Shown: in pieces, positions 10,917-21,923 of the stretch
Layout of the letters: every line of letters begins with the position of its first letter
Position numbering within the stretch: position 1 is the stretch's first letter
Origin: Gryganskiella cystojenkinii
Taxonomy: Eukaryota > Mortierellomycota > Mortierellomycetes > Mortierellales > Mortierellaceae
Reading direction: 5' to 3'
Assembly: GCA_015852425.1 (NCBI GenBank)
Contig: JAAAIG010000002.1
Location: 128,233 to 192,232, forward strand
Length of the DNA: 64,000 nt
The notes under the pieces: generated by a model
Seen by the model: only the letters and a program-made list of their open reading frames with translations
Database searches by the model: none
Told to the model about the DNA's origin: nothing
Translations under genes and position numbers: made by a program

Positions 10917-13147
10917 CTATCCTTTTGCCTCATCGACTTCAGTCCATGTAGCGACTCTGAGGTCGTATTTTTTTTTGCAAAAGGGACAGTGTGTTAATTG
11001 GCGAGCGTGTCCCTGGTGTCTTTTCGACTGGGTCCTGTTCAGAGGGTCGAACAGGCCCTACTCTCGTATTTTTTGGGGAGTACATGACGAAGGAACACTA
11101 GATGACGCATTTCAGAGGTTGTTCGACCTGTGAGTTTGCCTCCAAAACTAGAAACGGTCGCGAGCATAATTTGTTACAGAGGAAAAAGAGGCTCTCAAGA
11201 TCGTGGAAGAGTAAGTACTCGAGGCATACCAAGTACGAAAAACGTTGATCGTTATGAAAAAGACCGGTGCGGTCAGGCACTTCTTATTCAAGGGTCTTGG
11301 CTAATAAGACGACCCATCCTGCACAAAAGGCCACTTAGGAGCGTCGCCTCGGTGGGCGCCATAAGGCTGAGGGTTATGAAACAATGGGCGCGAGTAGATT
11401 CGTCTTGGGAGGAGGAGGCCACTCTCACGCAGGAGTCTGAGACCAAGATCGTAGAGCACATGCTTTTTATTCTGTTCTGGCTGGGTCTTTGTGATACGAT
11501 CTTAACCGTTCAAAGTTGCTCACTAGCTTCCATGCCTGTGACGGAGCTTGGGTAAGAAAAAAAAACCACCCCATCCTACCCAACATCATAACTCTAATGC
11601 AAGAAGGGCTGACGGATTGGCTAGAGAGATCAAGGGGTCAAGCCATGGATGGTCCTTCCTCTTGGTCTACGATGTGAATCTCCTATAATCATGCCCACGT
11701 CCCCCAGTTCACACTGGATGTTCTGTGGAAGGCTTTGGTCTTTGCCTTTTGTCTTTCAAGAATAGCATAGACTTTGATGTGTATGAATTCTAGCGGTGCT
11801 ACGAAAAATGAAGAAAATAACGATACTTAAGATTAGACGATACGTCATAGAGCATACGGTGTTGTCAACGACTGTACATGCCGCGTATATTACGAACTAC
11901 AAGCAGATGCACGAGATCTAGCAAGAGGATGCCAATTGAAAAAGGACAACCACTGTTCGCTCGGATCGGAGCTGCTTTCTTTATTGATGCTGAAGGGGAT
12001 ATATATGATGACCCACAAGACGATGGTGGAGACAGTTTATCCTCCCACGTTAACGAAAATGAGATATGGCAATTGACCTTGGAAGTCTCCGCTCGTGTGT
12101 ACACGGTGTAGATCAAAACTCAACCCCCAGTCCACCCTGCTCCTCCCACAATACCACGCAGACAACTTTGTTGAGACTATCTCACATGCACTCACTCATG
12201 GCGACGTCATCCAACACCCCATAAGTTTTTTTTTGTTTGATTGTTTTGTAAATAAAAAGGTATGAGAAAAAGAGAACTTTTTCATTTTGTATCTCCTTCA
12301 AGAGACCACTGTCGCGAGTGAGCCCCGTTGAGTTACAGTCATTGTTCAATAAAGAACAATAACCGCAATCGCATGACTGTGAACCATGACAAACACCGAG
12401 CCAAGAAATCAGATCGTTAAGGAGCATTCATCTAAAAAAGAATCTTGGCCCTGATCAAAACGATCAATCTTTGATGGACAAGGCATAACCGTTCCAAAGG
12501 ATTAACGGTGACACTTTCTGTCAGTAGGTCCGAGGACTTTCCCTAAAGCATTTCAATTGTGTTTCGGTCAAGGTCTGTTGCCAGCCTTGTCGTAGAACTG
12601 TGATGCTTCAATATTGCGATTCTGCGTGTGGTCTCTGAAGGAATGAAAAAGTTGAAGGAGAAAGAAAAAAAAAAAGAAAAAATAAATACGGTGAGTGTTG
12701 TTGGAAATAACGTGGCTTAGATCCAGTCATGTGACGCGCGACCTTTAAACCTTTTGGTGCGCGTTTGAAGGCTGCTCGCGAGAACTATTACAGAAGACTG
12801 GATACCCGGACCCAGGTAACAGTAGAGGTAAAACTCTTTGGTCCTCAAGGTCGTTGGCATGGGCGAGGTGTTTATCATTGGAAATTATGTGGTCCCTCAG
12901 AGGAGAGCGAAGAAGAGGCAGAGCACAAAGAGTAGTCCACCGATTCGTTTTTTTGCCACGAAGCGCCACCACAATTTTTCGAGTGTGGGACCTTTTCTGT
13001 TGTCGAGGCTTTTTTCTTTCTTTTTCTGTTCATTGTTACCACGACTACTACACGTCTCTACCCCTGCCACGCTCCGCCTCCGCCTTCCTCTTCTAGCCTT
13101 CTTTCTTACCTTCTAATCCTCATCCCCATCCGCGCCTTCCATCCAAG
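10917..13147. other. Long non-coding stretch between tRNA-Lys and RAE1
   Basis: No recognisable protein or RNA gene. At 11181-11212 a short exon-like piece is bounded by TTACAG and GTAAGT, but I could not join it to neighbours without stop codons. An open frame at 11878-12111 (+) ends in EIWQLTLEVSARVYTV and resembles nothing I know. A CATGTGAC site lies at 12728-12735 and a C/T-rich tract just before RAE1. The region may hold a decayed gene. Confidence 0.5.
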
Positions 13148-14830
13148 ATGATGCTCGGAAACCAAGCACAGCAGCAGCCAAAGGACATTGAGGCAAGCCA
13201 CGACAACAAAACCCTGGTCTCAGGAACAATAGGAAAGCTCATTTCATTAGGATGATTTGATTCTAACCACCTTCACCCTTTTACCGCCGATCATTCTTTT
13301 AGGTCACTGCACCTCCATCCGACAGCATTTCAGATCTTGCATTTTCAAAGACGAGTGATCTCCTGGCTGCGACCTCTTGGAACAATGAGGTAATAATTCG
13401 CTGCGGGAATGGAACAAGACACGTTCAAAACGAGGGGCGAAACAAAGCACACGGCTGTGGATATCTATTAACTCTGTGCCTTCTCTTTATGAACAATGAT
13501 AGGTCCGAATCTGGGAGGTTATGGGAGACGGCTCAACAGTGGCGAAAGCCATGTACTCACATGAAGGGCCTGCCCTCGTCTGCCAATGGAGCCCTGTAAG
13601 CTTAAACAAGTATCACCACGCGTGTTTCGGCTTTTCGAACGAGGATTACCTTCTAAACGCGTTTTCTTTCGTTTTTCTCGTTTCTTTCTCTATCTAGGAT
13701 GGATCAAAGCTCGCCTCGGGAGGTGCTGACAGTGCAGGAAGACTCTTTGATGTTACCACAGGACAGCCCCAACAGTTTGCAAAGCACGACGCGCCTATCA
13801 AGGGGTTGAGATGGGTCGATGGAGCCAACATTGTTGCCACAGGAAGTTGGGATAAGACTATCAAGGTACGCAGAAAAATCCGCGGACCGATCTCTTGGAT
13901 AAACTGCTCTGTAAAACCGCTCTAGTCTGGCCAGGTCAGGAACAACTGCATACCTAAAATCCAATTTCTTCCTTCTCTTTGGATGCATTTAGTACTGGGA
14001 CATCAGACAGCCTACACCCGTTTCGTCAGTGGCGCTGAGCGATCGACTTTATTCAATGGATACACATGGATCGCTCTTGGTCGCAGGAACAGCAGACCGA
14101 TCCATCACTATGTACGATATGAGCAATCCCTCGGTGCCATTCAGGACTATGGAGAGTCCTCTTAAGATGCAGACTCGTGTGATCTCGTGCTTCACCACCG
14201 GAGGCGGTTTCGCTGTCGGAAGTATCGAGGGACGTGTCGCCATTCAGTACACTGACGTCAAGGATAGCCAGTATGTATTTGCAGTGTGTTTTTATGTTGA
14301 CAAGATAACGAAGGTTCAGCATAGGTACACTAACATGTAATTTGTATCATGTTGAACTATCTTGCAGAGGAAACTTCTCATTCAAGTGCCATCGTGATGG
14401 CGCACCCTCGGCCACGAACGCTTCCGTCTTTGCCGTCAATGCTATTTCATTCCACCCTATCTTTGGAACCTTTGCAACCGCTGGATCTGATGGCGGCTTC
14501 ACGTTCTGGGACAAGGACTCGAAGCAAAAGCTCAAGGTCTTCAACAAGCAGCCGGGTCCTATCTCGGCCGCGACCTTCAACCGCAATGGATCCATTTACG
14601 CTTACGCTGTCAGTTACGACTGGAGCAAGGTAAAGAGCAAAGAAGCGGGATTCCTGTTGCGTTTTTTTTTACCGTTTGATATTTCTTTGTCTATGAACAA
14701 AGGATTTCGGATACTAACATATCGCGCGTGCGTATTTCCATAGGGCTACACTGGCGCATCAGAAAATTTCAAAAACTCCATCATGCTCAGCCCAGTGTCT
14801 GAAGCAGACATCAAGCCTCGCAAGAAGTAG
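13148..14830 (+). CDS. RAE1: mRNA export factor RAE1/GLE2 (WD40 nucleoporin)
   Basis: Seven-bladed WD40 protein that binds the GLEBS motif of Nup98-type nucleoporins and acts in mRNA export and mitosis. Seven exons: 13148-13192, 13303-13389, 13503-13595, 13698-13865, 13993-14270, 14368-14629 and 14744-14830, giving 339 residues. Seen: the N-terminal DSISDLAFS, ATSWNNEVRIWEV, LASGGADSAGRLFDV, VATGSWDKTIKYWD, VGSIEGRVAIQY, FAVNAISFHP, FATAGSDGGFTFWDKD, ISAATFNRNG and the ending ADIKPRKK. All match RAE1 rather than BUB3. The first intron must begin with GCAAGC (a GC-AG intron) to keep the frame. Two adjacent ATGs exist (13148 and 13151); the first is taken. Confidence 0.95.
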
Positions 14831-15023
14831 AAAGAGTCAGGAAAGAAACAGCGGTGATGTTGAAAGACGGACTAGGTCACTTTGGTATTTTCGCCATAAT
14901 TGTTTAGGCCATGTACCTGCAGTTACGCGTCGCAAACGTGGCTGGGGGTCATCAAGCTTCTCAATCTCCCTCTGCTTTTCTCTGCTCCAATTCAAATCAT
15001 ACCATTCACCCAAATAAAGCACC

Positions 15024-15054
<31 letters not shown>

Positions 15055-15158
15055 TATTTACAGTGAATAATAATAATGTAATAAAAATGTGAAATGCATC
15101 AATCTATGTCTAAACTTCTTCTCGAAACTGGCTTCCCGACGTCATATCAAGCCGATAT
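14831..15158. other. Convergent 3' gap between RAE1 and MCCA
   Basis: Shared 3' flank of two convergent genes. It holds an AATAAA-like site near 15013 and an A-run of more than 20 bases at about 15031-15054. No gene is seen. Confidence 0.6.
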
Positions 15159-18100
15159 TTACTTGGCCTCCTTGGCCTCCTCGGCCTCCTCGAAAGCAAT
15201 CAAGGACTTGTTCTCGGCAACCATCTCGCCGATGCTGAAGAAGACGTCCGAGATCTTGCCAGAGATAGGGGACTTGATGATATGCTGAAGATGATAAAGA
15301 AAGGGGGAAAAAATGAAAAAGTAAATTAGTAAACTGAAAATGAAATCCATATCCATCTGTAAAAATATAAAGGGGACCTTAAAAGATTGATGCTTACCTC
15401 CATCTTCATGGCCTCGAGAATAATAAGAGCCTGACCCTTCTCGACAACATCACCAGGCTTGCACATGACCTGCGAGATCTTGCAGGGCATAGGCGTGCGC
15501 AGCGATCCAGCCTTCTCCTCCTTACCGACGGTCAAGTACTTGGGCTGAGGAACATCCAAGGTCACCTTGCCCTCCTCAGCAAAGACGTGAACCTGATCAC
15601 CCTCCTGGATTACATTCGACTTGTAAAGCTTGTTCTCAATCTCGGCCAAGACACCGTCCTTGGTCAACTTGGCCATAACGTTCGAGAAGAGCGTGGTCTT
15701 GCTGGGCGTCTGAACACGAACGTTGTAGGAGCCATCCTTGTTGAACTCGACACCAACCTTGACATCCTGATCCTCAAGCTTGAAGGCCAACTTTTGTTCA
15801 CTCGTCTCGTTCAAACGCAGACCAGGGTTGAGCGTAAACGGCGAAGTGGCATCTTCCGAGGTAATGGCAGCCTGCTTGGAGGCCTCCAAATCTCTCAAGA
15901 CCAACGACAACGAAGCCTGAGCAACGGTAGCAGGGTCCAGGGGAGGAGCGGGCTTGAACATATCGGTCTCGTACTTCTTAATGAATCCAGTCTCAACCTC
16001 GCCAGCAATAAAAGCAGGGTGGGCAGCCAAGGTCTTCAAGAACTCAATGTTGGTGTTCAATCCAACAACCTCATACTCGCTCAAAGCCTTGCGCAAGATT
16101 CTCAAGGCCGCGGTACGGTTCTCACCATGGACAACCAACTTGGCAATCATAGGATCATAATGAACAGAGATCTCATCGCCCTGAACGAAACCAGTCTCGA
16201 GACGGACGCTCTCAGAAGCCTCGGGAGTCTGGACATGAAGAAGGGGACCAACATCTGGCAAAAAGTTGTTGCTGGGATTCTCGGCGTAGATACGCGCCTC
16301 AAAGGCCCAACCGTCCTTCTTGAGCTCCTCCTGAAGTTGGGGGAGACGGTTGCCGGCAGCGACCTCGAGTTGCCACTGAACCAAGTCGGTATGGGTGATC
16401 ATCTCTGTGATAGGGTGCTCGACCTGAAGNNNNNNNNNNAAGACGGGTGTTCATCTCCATAAAGTAAAACTTCTGATCCGTATTGTCCATAATGAACTCG
16501 ACCGTTCCTGCACCGACATAGTTCACGGCCTTGGCAGCAGCCACGGCCTTCTCGCCCAAATCGCGTCTAAGCTCCTCAGAGAGACCGGGCTAGAGAAGAA
16601 GAAAAAACGACAGGTTAATTTTATAGATCGAAATACTTCCACTAATCCCATAACACCGTATAAAATATGATAGAAAAAAGACTTACAGCAGGGGCCTCCT
16701 CAAGAATCTTTTGATGTCTGCGCTGGACACTGCAATCACGCTCAAACAGGTAGACGGCATTCCCAAGGGTATCAGCAAAGACCTGGACCTCAACGTGACG
16801 AGGGGTGACCAAGTACTTCTCGACTAAACTAAAGACGAGACAGTCATCGAAAAGGAATGAGTATTGTTTTTTCTAGGGCACTCGGAATTTCCTGGCAGCG
16901 TTTCACAACCAATGAACAGTAAGGTCGACGCTAAAAAAACAAGAAAACAGAAAAAAAGAACAAAAACAAATACTTACACCTTGTCATCACTGAAGGACTT
17001 CATGGCCTCACGTCTAGAGCTCTCCAACATGGACTGGAAATCTTCAGGGGTATCGACGATACGCATACCTTTGCCTCCACCACCCTTGACAGCCTTGATC
17101 AAGACTGGGTAACCAATCTTGGCAGCCTCGGCCTTCAAGAAGGCATCATCCTGGTTTTCACCATGGTATCCTGGAACAACAGGCACCTTGGCAGCCTGCA
17201 TAATAAACTTGGACTCGGACTTGGAACCCATCGAGGTCATGGCACTGGCGGGGGGTCCGATAAAAGTAATATTTTCCTTGGCAAGGCGGTCCGCAAAGCC
17301 GGCGTTCTCGGACAAGAAACCGTAACCGGGGTGAATGGCCTGTGGTCACATACAATTGCAAAAAAAAAGAGAAGAGAAGAAAGTTGATTCTTTGGTTAGA
17401 CTCACGTTTTTGGTGTTTTGTTTCTCATATCTTTGCTAAAGTAAACAGGTATTCAAAGAGACATGGGAGGTGGAGGCATGTTTTGTGCCGTACCTGAGCT
17501 CCACTCTTGCGCGCAATCTCAATGATCTTGTCAGCCTTCAAGTAACTCTCTGCTGAGGGAGCAGGTCCAATGTTGTAAGCCTCATCAGCCTGTTGGAGGA
17601 GAGATAGAGAGGATAAAACAGGGTGTTAAGAAAAGGTCCCTCACATGAAGCTATTGAGCAAACAAGAATGCCATCCGCGACCTACCATCTTGACGTGAAG
17701 GGCGTTGCGATCGGCATCGGAGAAGACAGCGACGGTCTTGATTCCAAGCTTCTTGGCGGTACGCATAATTCTGCAAGCAATCTCACCACTGTGAATTCAT
17801 CGAAAAATGGGAGGAAGGTACTGGATCAGTATTCTGTTTTCGTTGGGTATGCCTCCACTCTCTCTTTCTCTCTGTAGGTTGGTGGTTGTTGTCCCTGAAA
17901 TCAAATATAAAAGTGCGATCAGCGTGTAGTAAGGTGTAGTTGCATTGTTTACCGGTTGGCAATGAGGATCTTGTCGAACAATGGCTTGCGCTCTACAAGA
18001 GATCAGCATACGTAGAGTGATTAAAAAGAGGGGAGGTTCTTTTTGATTAGAATAAGAAAAGGGGAGGTTCGGAGAAGAGATTGAACCATTTGTGCACTCA

Positions 18101-18227
18101 GTCCAAAAGAGCTCGTACCAATCTCTGTGGTGTACCAGCGAGTGGGCTTCATCGAAATAGGGTTGATGGCGGTGCCCCAGCGCATGCGAAGTGCAGCTCT
18201 GTTTGCAGACAACATAAAAGATGACAT
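15159..18227 (-). CDS. Methylcrotonyl-CoA carboxylase, biotinylated alpha subunit (mitochondrial)
   Basis: Carboxylates biotin and passes CO2 to 3-methylcrotonyl-CoA in leucine breakdown, in the mitochondrial matrix with the beta subunit. Eight exons: 18119-18227, 17953-17992, 17686-17788, 17494-17589, 16978-17339, 16687-16828, 15398-16589 and 15159-15284, giving 718 residues once an assembly artefact is ignored. Seen: a presequence rich in Arg, Ser and Ala ([18 protein letters not shown]), the biotin carboxylase start KILIANRGEIACRI, ATP-grasp [16 protein letters not shown] with [10 protein letters not shown], the BT linker, and the biotin site EAMKME (Lys about 675) at the end of exon 7. 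Lengths and motifs fit MCC-alpha; acetyl-CoA and pyruvate carboxylases are larger. The 10-N gap at 16430 falls inside exon 7. Confidence 0.94.
16430..16439. other. 10-N assembly gap inside MCCA exon 7
   Basis: The run of N is flanked by the same three bases (AAG) on each side. Removing N10 plus one AAG copy (13 bp) restores the conserved motif and a frame that fits all eight exons. The gap therefore appears to be an overlap the assembler failed to merge, with no sequence missing. Confidence 0.85.
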
Positions 18228-18626
18228 TTCTGCGGATGGGATGGAGGGATGGGAATGGAGAAGAGAGAAGAGGAGAGAGAGTGGAGTGGAGAAAAGGGGC
18301 GATTGAAAAATAAAGGAAAACAAAAAAAAAAAGATGGAGAACCGTGGGTGATTCAACAAAAAGAGTGGAGGAGCAAACCGATAGAAATTTCCCACGTTCA
18401 CGTGACCCCGGGATACTTCTTTTTTTTTTTTTTCTTTCTTTCTTTTTTTCGGATTGAACGCGTATTGTTTGCTGCTTTGGAGAGCTTGATTTGTTATTTA
18501 CCATAGTTTGAATATTTTTGCTAGTTGCTACGACGGGTATTAACAGGGTGCGGAGGACGGGCGAGGGGAGAGGAGGAGGAGGGGAGTAGTACTAAAGAGA
18601 GAAGACTGGGGCATGCAAGTTGTATT
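18228..18626. other. Promoter region of MCCA with CACGTGAC site
   Basis: Upstream of MCCA and downstream of the TLC gene. It holds CACGTGAC at 18399-18406, about 170 bp before the MCCA start, and poly(T)/poly(CT) tracts. No coding feature is seen. Confidence 0.5.
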
Positions 18627-19478
18627 CTAATCTACTTTTTTGTTCGTGAGGTCTCCATTGCTGTTCTTCTCCGCAACGGGTTCTTTTCTCTGTTGCTGAT
18701 GTGGCTTGCCACCGAAATAAAAGACTTGAACAGATTTTGCCCATTGCTTTGCTAGGATGGCCCACCAGACCACGTTCATGACCCACATCGTCGTTGTCGT
18801 AATCGTAAACTTCTTGCCAATGTACAGCGGCGCCTCGTACCATTCCACTCCCAACTTGCGTGCAATCGAAACTCCCATCCACCAGTTGCCAAAGACCCTG
18901 CACCAGAAATAGGTCACCAACAGAGCCGTGTCCACGAATCGCTTCAGTCTCGAGTTCATAAACGTTTGACCACAGCTCTGGAGCGCCCATCGATAATGCA
19001 GGATTGGGGTCGACATGTTCATGAGTGACAACATGCCGATAAAGAACGGACCCGGGTTCGTCAACGTCAACGAATGGAGGTAATAGGCAGACCCAAGAAT
19101 GACAGCCACATGATGGAACAGGATAAGATTGCTACCGACACCGAACTGGGCCCGTTGATAAAACTCAAAGACGGTGTCCTGAGTGAGGTAACCGAGTTCG
19201 AGACCGACGAGGAACCGAGTGATGGGTGATTGGAACGTCGAGATATCGTTCTCGGACCAGTCGACGGTCAAGAGGAGGTAAGAACCAACACAGGTCATTA
19301 CGGTTGAATGAGTCGAGGCGACCATCTTGTTGCAGAGATGGTAATACTTTTGAATGTCCGCCTTGGGTGGGAGAATCGATTTGACCCATGGTTGACGTCG
19401 AAGGACTCCAAAGAGGAGTGGGTAGAGTGTCAGACCGGCTATGAGCGATAACGGGATATGCGGAGAAATAATATCCAT
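18627..19478 (-). CDS. TLC-domain (TRAM/LAG1/CLN8) multi-pass membrane protein
   Basis: Single-exon gene, 283 residues. Hydrophobic segments occur at the N-terminus (LSLIAGLTLYPLLFGVL), at STVMTCVGSYLLL, FLVGLELGYL, LILFHHVAVILGSAYYL, FFIGMLSLMNMSTPILH, FVDTALLVTYFWCRVFG and ITTTTMWVMNVVWWAIL. The FHH pair in the fourth segment and the LMNMSTPILHYRW stretch are typical of TLC proteins of the TMEM56/TLCD4 group, and the ceramide-synthase LAG1 motif is not evident. A role in membrane lipid composition at the ER or another inner membrane is inferred from the family. The C-terminus is Lys/Gln-rich and probably cytosolic (KPHQQQRKE...NKKVD). ATG 19478 is the first in frame and is preceded by an A-rich leader. 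Confidence 0.85.
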   Translation of the reverse strand: MDIISPHIPLSLIAGLTLYPLLFGVLRRQPWVKSILPPKADIQKYYHLCNKMVASTHSTVMTCVGSYLLLTVDWSENDISTFQSPITRFLVGLELGYLTQDTVFEFYQRAQFGVGSNLILFHHVAVILGSAYYLHSLTLTNPGPFFIGMLSLMNMSTPILHYRWALQSCGQTFMNSRLKRFVDTALLVTYFWCRVFGNWWMGVSIARKLGVEWYEAPLYIGKKFTITTTTMWVMNVVWWAILAKQWAKSVQVFYFGGKPHQQQRKEPVAEKNSNGDLTNKKVD

Positions 19479-20138
19479 GCTATTTTTTTTTTAATATTTT
19501 TTTTTTGGACGAGTTTGCTGCCTTGTGCCTTTGTGGTGGATTGGTGGTGGTGGTGACGGTAGTGGTTGGTGGTTGGTGGTTGGTGGATAAGTTGAAAAGA
19601 AAAAAAGAAAAGAAAAGAAAGAGAACGCGTTTGGTTCGAGCCGGAAGAAAGAAAAAGGCACGGGGAGTGCTGTACAGGTGGACAAAAAGAGAAATGGCAT
19701 AATGCGCAAAACGGGTAAAAATGACAGAGTGTGGAGAGCACAAGTGGTTGCGGCGCAAAGAAAAAAAAAACCTTAGAAAACCGTGCGCTCTCTTGTTCTC
19801 GCTTTGAAATGAGATTTCTCGAATGGGTAAAGAAAAAACAGAGGTAGTGGAAATCAAAGTGGGAATGGCGAAAGTGAATGACAGTGGGATATTTTACATG
19901 CATCCCCCCCCATTCCCCCTGTCCCCATCTTTTTTCCTCTTCCTTTATGAAAACTAACGTGCCCTTCAAAGGGACATGAAGAAAAGTAGGGGGGGGGGGG
20001 GGGGGGGCAAAGCCAGACGAGCGGTGCTGCGCAGAAACCCACCCCCGAGTGACAAGGTTTGAATACGACTGGGCAGAATTATTTTCTTGGACTGTGCTTG
20101 GCAAACCGTCCGTTTTGCCAAACCGTTGGTTTGTCTTT
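19479..20138. other. Low-complexity intergenic region with poly-G run
   Basis: Between the TLC gene and STOML2. It contains repeated GGTGGTTGGTGG-like units (19543-19585), purine tracts and an uninterrupted run of about 19 G at 19989-20007. The G run could form a quadruplex or be a sequencing-difficult homopolymer. No gene is seen. Confidence 0.6.
19989..20007 (+). repeat. Poly-G homopolymer
   Basis: About 19 consecutive G, counted directly. The true length is uncertain in any draft assembly. Confidence 0.7.
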
Positions 20139-21686
20139 TTATTGTTGATTTGAACCAGACGTGATGCTGCCAGGGAAGGACGCAGGCGATTCTGGGACCA
20201 TACCACGCTTCTTTGTAATACCATCGTAGATCGTGAGTGCCTATGGAACAAAATAACAAAATGATCAGTTACATAACAATCCTTATCCACAGGTTAGATT
20301 CATCAGTAGTAACAAGACGTCATGGAGTGTTATTTTACCTGCGCAACCATGCCAGCAGCGTCGTTCGCTGTTGCAGGCAAGATCAACGTGTTGGTCTCCT
20401 TGGCGAGTTGTGCGAAAGCGTCCACGTACTTGTCCGCAACAGTCAACGACACGGCATGATGACCCCCGGGAGTGTTTGTGATAGCATCTGCGATGCGACG
20501 GATACCCTCTGCCGTAGCCTGCGCACGAAGCAAGATAGCCTCAGCCTCTCCTGTAGCCCTGTTGATCTGCTCAGACTTGTCAGCCTCGGATTGCAAAATG
20601 GTCGATTGTTTATGACCTTCGGCCACGTTAATAGCAGCCTGTCGAGAACCCTCAGAGTCCAAGATCTGAGCACGCTTCGTACGTTCAGCCGAGACCTGTT
20701 GATGCATACTCTCGACGACTTTGGCAGGAGGGTGAATATCCCTGATCTCATAACGAAGACACTGAATACCCCAGTCTGCAGCCGCAGTGTTGATTGCCTC
20801 CACAATATTGGCGTTTAAATGAGCACGTTCCGCGAGAGTGCGATCCAAGGTCATTTGTCCAATCTCTGCACGCATGGTCGTCTGAGCGAGCTGTGCAACC
20901 GAGAACTCTGCATCCTCGACCCCATAAGAAGCCTTGTAAGGGTCCACGACACGGAAGTAGAGCACACCGTCGAGATCCAGGGTGACGTTATCTATAGTTG
21001 GGAAAGGTGGTATGAATTATCGCTGCTCTTCACAGAAACAGGGCATATGCATCGTACCCAAAAGAAAGAGGGGTATCCCTTACCTTGCGTAATGGCACTC
21101 TGACTGGGAATCTCGATGGCGACTTCCTTAAGGCTCTTGACATAGCGGACGCGATCGAGGAAAGGCAGCAGGATCTGGAGACCGGGTTCCAGCGTCCTGT
21201 GGAAACGACCCATACGCTCCACAATCCATGCTTCCTGCTGAGGAACGAATTTAACAACCTGTTTTATCGAAAAAAGACAAAAGGAAAGTGAGGAGAAGGA
21301 GTAAGAAAATAGGGTATGTAGGTTGTGCCCAAGCAATAAACACTTCGACGTACTGTGTTCACAGGCAGAGACTTTCTCGAGCCACCACCACCACTCCAGT
21401 TTGAGTAGCCGCCATCGTCGCCGTAGCGGGTAGCATAGGATCTCTTCAAAACCAAGGCCGAGGGAGCAGACACAGCCTATGTTCACCAGAGTAAAGAAAG
21501 CACGTATTATAGAGTGTTAGCAGTGTGGGTCATTTGATGCGCGTCCAAAAGGGGAGTCTCGGGTGAGGGGTAATGCAAGTCCTTTCAACTTGCCACACGT
21601 GCTGTCCTGATAGTGGTCTTGGGAATGTGAGCAAGAGCGAGTCTTTGGGATCTGCCAGCTGTCGTAGTAGTGATGGTTCGCAGCAT
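20139..21686 (-). CDS. Stomatin-like protein 2 (mitochondrial SPFH/prohibitin-domain protein)
   Basis: Membrane-organising SPFH protein of the mitochondrial inner membrane; the family binds cardiolipin and scaffolds respiratory and protease complexes. Exons on the minus strand: 21597(or 21594)-21686, 21354-21476, 21084-21258, 20339-20991 and 20139-20240, giving 380-381 residues. Seen: an N-terminal presequence rich in Thr, Arg and Ala, then VVKFVPQQEAWIVERMGRF, LEPGLQILLPFLDRV, VTLDLDGVLYFRVVDP, YGVEDAEF, MRAEIGQMTLDRTLAERA, WGIQCLRYEIRDIHPP and SEGSRQAAINVAEG, which together are the paraslipin/STOML2 pattern. Exon 1 can end before GTGGCA or before GCAAGT, and both keep the frame, so one residue is uncertain. 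Divergent from Y14, with 237 bp between starts. Confidence 0.94.
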
Positions 21687-21923
21687 TGTCGCGCTTTTGT
21701 TAGTGAGTGTGTTTGAATGAATGAATGTACAGCATGGGAAATGAAAGGGGCTGACAAAAGCAGAGACGAGCTGTTCTCGCTCCTTAAGGGGTGACGTGGA
21801 TTTTGGGCATTCATTCAGATCTGTCGAAATCAGCTCCCAGGCGGTAGCCAAGTCTCGTTAATTGGACTCTTTCCTAGTGGTTCATCACTCTACTCAAGAC
21901 AACAGACACCACAATTAATAGCC

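Noticed and set aside
11100..11555. Exon-like pieces bounded by TTCAG/GTGAGT and TTACAG/GTAAGT between the tRNA and RAE1
   Set aside because: Joining them in any phase soon meets a stop or gives no recognisable protein. The splice-like signals are short and could be chance.
11878..12111. 77-codon open frame on the plus strand
   Set aside because: No family resemblance, no clear promoter or splice partner, and a weak start context.
15587..16462. 291-codon plus-strand frame opposite MCCA
   Set aside because: Antisense shadow of the carboxylase, and it crosses the N gap.
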